22,929 nt of DNA. Source: a virus. Made by a program: the position numbers and the translations under genes. Positions 21,789-22,929 of this stretch are shown here, one piece after another. Below the pieces are notes generated by a model, which was given only the letters and a program-made list of their open reading frames with translations, ran no database searches and was not told the DNA's origin. The DNA is taken from positions 1 through 22,929 of IMG/VR virus record IMGVR_UViG_3300020205_005372; one strand, 5' to 3'. Every line of letters begins with the position of its first letter. Position 1 is the stretch's first letter.

Positions 21789-22624
21789 TTATTAAATAGA
21801 TGTTTAATAATAGGTTTAGTTACTTTACTTCTAGTATCTGCATCAGTTAAATAAGCATCTAATCTATGACTATTAACGTTAGGTATTACAACTGAGTTTG
21901 GCGCACGCAATTTCTCGAACCAATCTCTATCACCCATTATATTAAGGTCATTTTTAGTTGATAGCACTTTAAAGTCACTTGTTCTAATTGTTGCTACTTT
22001 AACTTTAACGCCGCGTTTATTTAGAATGTATTGAATATCTCTAGCCATATTTCCGCCGGCACTATATCCAACTATACTTATTCGTTTAGTTGGATTTTTA
22101 ACGTGCCAACTATAAATATCTTCAGCTAATTTAATTGATTCATTATTGCGCCCACTAAAAAATGGCTCACTTACGTTTTTAACTAACTTAGGAAAATAAG
22201 CCGGATCATTCTTATCTATCGTCTGTAATTTAAAGTTGTGGTCTAATGATATGAATTGTACATTTTTTCTTACGTTAGAGGGAGTATTCTTTTTTAATGC
22301 AATTGTTAATCCTTCAGCTTGTCGTAATGCACTTTCATTTGCAGCAATTCCACCAAATCCACCTATAGTAAATGTAATATCATCAATATTGTTCTTTAAT
22401 ATAATACCTACATTGGGTTTAACTTTAATTGACTTAGCTGCTTTATCTAAGTTACCTATATAACGTCGTTTTAATGCAATATAACTAGCAGCAGTTAGTC
22501 CAAGTGTACTTGCTGTAACTATGGTTGCTTTAACTAAAGTTCCGTTATCTTGTTTACGTTGGTACTGTTTAACTAGTTTACCTTTCCTTACATAAGATTT
22601 AACCTTTACGTCTTGTTTAACCAT
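21785..22624 (-). CDS. tag-bearing membrane-anchored alpha/beta-hydrolase, 279 aa
   Basis: The N-terminus carries the tag VKSYVRKGKLVKQYQR (residues 8-23) and a membrane helix (about 30-51). The rest has alpha/beta-hydrolase features: a strand leading to GGFGG (88-92), where an oxyanion-hole loop is expected; the nucleophile elbow ISIVGYSAGG with S188 in GxSxG; and a late histidine H253 in NSHRLD, with D217, D226 or D232 as possible triad acid. Lipases and esterases share this layout. The substrate is unknown; phage enzymes of this fold can attack host envelope esters, but nothing here proves it. Its start overlaps the stop of the XRE gene (TAATG), so both are co-expressed. The tag ties it to the virion-operon proteins although it lies on the other strand. 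Confidence 0.7.
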   Translation of the reverse strand: MVKQDVKVKSYVRKGKLVKQYQRKQDNGTLVKATIVTASTLGLTAASYIALKRRYIGNLDKAAKSIKVKPNVGIILKNNIDDITFTIGGFGGIAANESALRQAEGLTIALKKNTPSNVRKNVQFISLDHNFKLQTIDKNDPAYFPKLVKNVSEPFFSGRNNESIKLAEDIYSWHVKNPTKRISIVGYSAGGNMARDIQYILNKRGVKVKVATIRTSDFKVLSTKNDLNIMGDRDWFEKLRAPNSVVIPNVNSHRLDAYLTDADTRSKVTKPIIKHLFNN

Positions 22625-22836
22625 TAGATATCACTTAAAAAATAGATTATTTTTTTATTTAATGCTCGACTAAAGTTGCCAAGTCTATCTGCTGCTACAG
22701 AATACTTACCTGTCTCTATCTTACTTAATACACTTCTCTGCATAAATAGTTCCTTAGCTAACTGTTCCTGAGTTAAGTTAGCCTCTTGTCTAGCTCGTTT
22801 AATTTTGTCGCCAATTAATTTGCGTTTATCTATCAT
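22624..22836 (-). CDS. XRE-family helix-turn-helix regulator, 70 aa
   Basis: A single HTH_3-type domain fills the protein: IGDKIKRARQEANLTQEQLA (about 8-27) gives the first two helices, QRSVLSKIETGKYSVAAD (about 33-50) the recognition helix and the conserved IE-x-G turn, and a last helix packs after RLGNFSRALN. Such proteins repress or activate nearby promoters as dimers. It is the first gene of a two-gene minus-strand operon with the hydrolase (stop and start overlap as TAATG), so it probably controls the hydrolase and itself. A TATAAT box lies 33 bases upstream. It could also be a restriction-controller or toxin-antitoxin type regulator, but no such partner is seen. Confidence 0.85.
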   Translation of the reverse strand: MIDKRKLIGDKIKRARQEANLTQEQLAKELFMQRSVLSKIETGKYSVAADRLGNFSRALNKKIIYFLSDI

Positions 22837-22868
22837 GTGCTTATTAAGAACAATAACCCACTATGTCT

Positions 22869-22874
22869 ATTATA
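22869..22874 (-). promoter_or_regulatory. possible -10 box of the XRE/hydrolase operon
   Basis: On the minus strand TATAAT stands 33 bases before the ATG at 22836, followed by AGAC. No convincing -35 box lies at the proper distance, so the promoter would need an activator or be weak. Confidence 0.35.
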
Positions 22875-22929
22875 TTCACTATTATGAAACATATAGAGCT
22901 AGTAGGAGTTAAATCACAATAAACAAGTA

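Larger units (their letters stand above)
206..22273. repeat. dispersed GTAAGAAAA motif, 21 copies
   Basis: I count 21 copies of the 9-mer GTAAGAAAA on either strand; 17 extend to five or more A. Copies reading TTTTCTTAC on the plus strand end at 215, 357, 2492, 4117, 6269, 9189, 11686, 13736, 15147, 16766, 19533 and 22273. Copies reading GTAAGAAAA begin at 1608, 1992, 3169, 8083, 10456, 13528, 14483, 16378 and 20672. They lie between genes, inside genes in sense, and inside genes in antisense. By a rough composition estimate fewer than one copy is expected. Several continue as AAGGA (at 347, 1992, 8083, 13528, 15137, 16378, 19523); three of the copies stand as the ribosome-site region of genes (333, 6243, 13552). 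Confidence 0.8.

Noticed and set aside
206-22273. Lysine codon bias as explanation for the GTAAGAAAA motif
   Set aside because: Five of the coding copies are antisense and encode Phe/Leu/Ser/Thr peptides, and others are intergenic.
1-22929. CRISPR array, tRNA, rRNA, insertion sequence
   Set aside because: No regularly spaced direct repeats, no tRNA T-arm sequence or rRNA segment and no transposase ORF were seen.
1-22929. Cyanobacterial host indicated by the HIP1 octamer
   Set aside because: I saw no GCGATCGC in the window, so this commonly used marker gives no support; its absence does not exclude such a host.

Overview
The window looks like part of a tailed-phage (Caudoviricetes) or prophage genome with an AT-rich bacterial host. 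The recognisable genes are phage genes: a probable small terminase, a large terminase carrying an intein, a very long Mu-F/SPP1-gp7-type head morphogenesis protein, a KilA-N protein, an HU-type DNA-binding protein, a ribbon-helix-helix protein and an XRE repressor-like protein. Intrinsic terminators, AAGGA-type ribosome sites before about half the genes, and use of all three stop codons fit a bacterial virus with the standard code. I cannot name the host. I see no portal, major capsid or tail gene, no tRNA, rRNA, CRISPR array or insertion sequence.

Layout. Positions 1-6243 hold a minus-strand block of small and mid-size genes of unknown function (121-6243). It includes two paralogous two-helix membrane proteins (1358-1561 and 6037-6243), and most of its gaps hold an inverted repeat built on GTTAGTTA/TAACTAAC. 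Positions 6244-6930 are a largely non-coding divergent region with inverted repeats, a 12-bp tandem repeat, four G-runs and a nested repeat reaching the start codon of the next gene. Positions 6931-8077 (+) hold the small terminase candidate and a small membrane protein. Positions 8216-9637 (-) hold four unknown genes, the last a Gly-rich membrane protein. Positions 9670-12832 (+) hold the intein-containing terminase and a small gene. HU is at 12918-13220 (-). Positions 13349-14874 (+) hold the RHH protein, the KilA-N/nuclease-like protein and a small gene. Positions 14929-21788 (+) form a tight virion-type operon: the head morphogenesis protein, then four basic membrane proteins, one interrupted by an in-frame TAA. 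Positions 21785-22836 (-) hold an XRE regulator translationally coupled to a membrane-anchored alpha/beta-hydrolase.

Three patterns cut across the gene map. First, the word GTAAGAAAA (reverse TTTTCTTAC) occurs 21 times, in both orientations, within and between genes, about once per 1.1 kb; I know of no named element that matches it. Second, a short basic tag of the form VKSYxRKGKxVRxYxR, next to a Gly-rich membrane helix, recurs six times in five proteins, including the hydrolase, and suggests a common address such as the virion or its ejection apparatus. Third, two further proteins share a second tag (KDKxKRKSRGL) with the same membrane layout. Together they suggest a family of tagged membrane proteins built around the head-morphogenesis operon, whose role is not established here.
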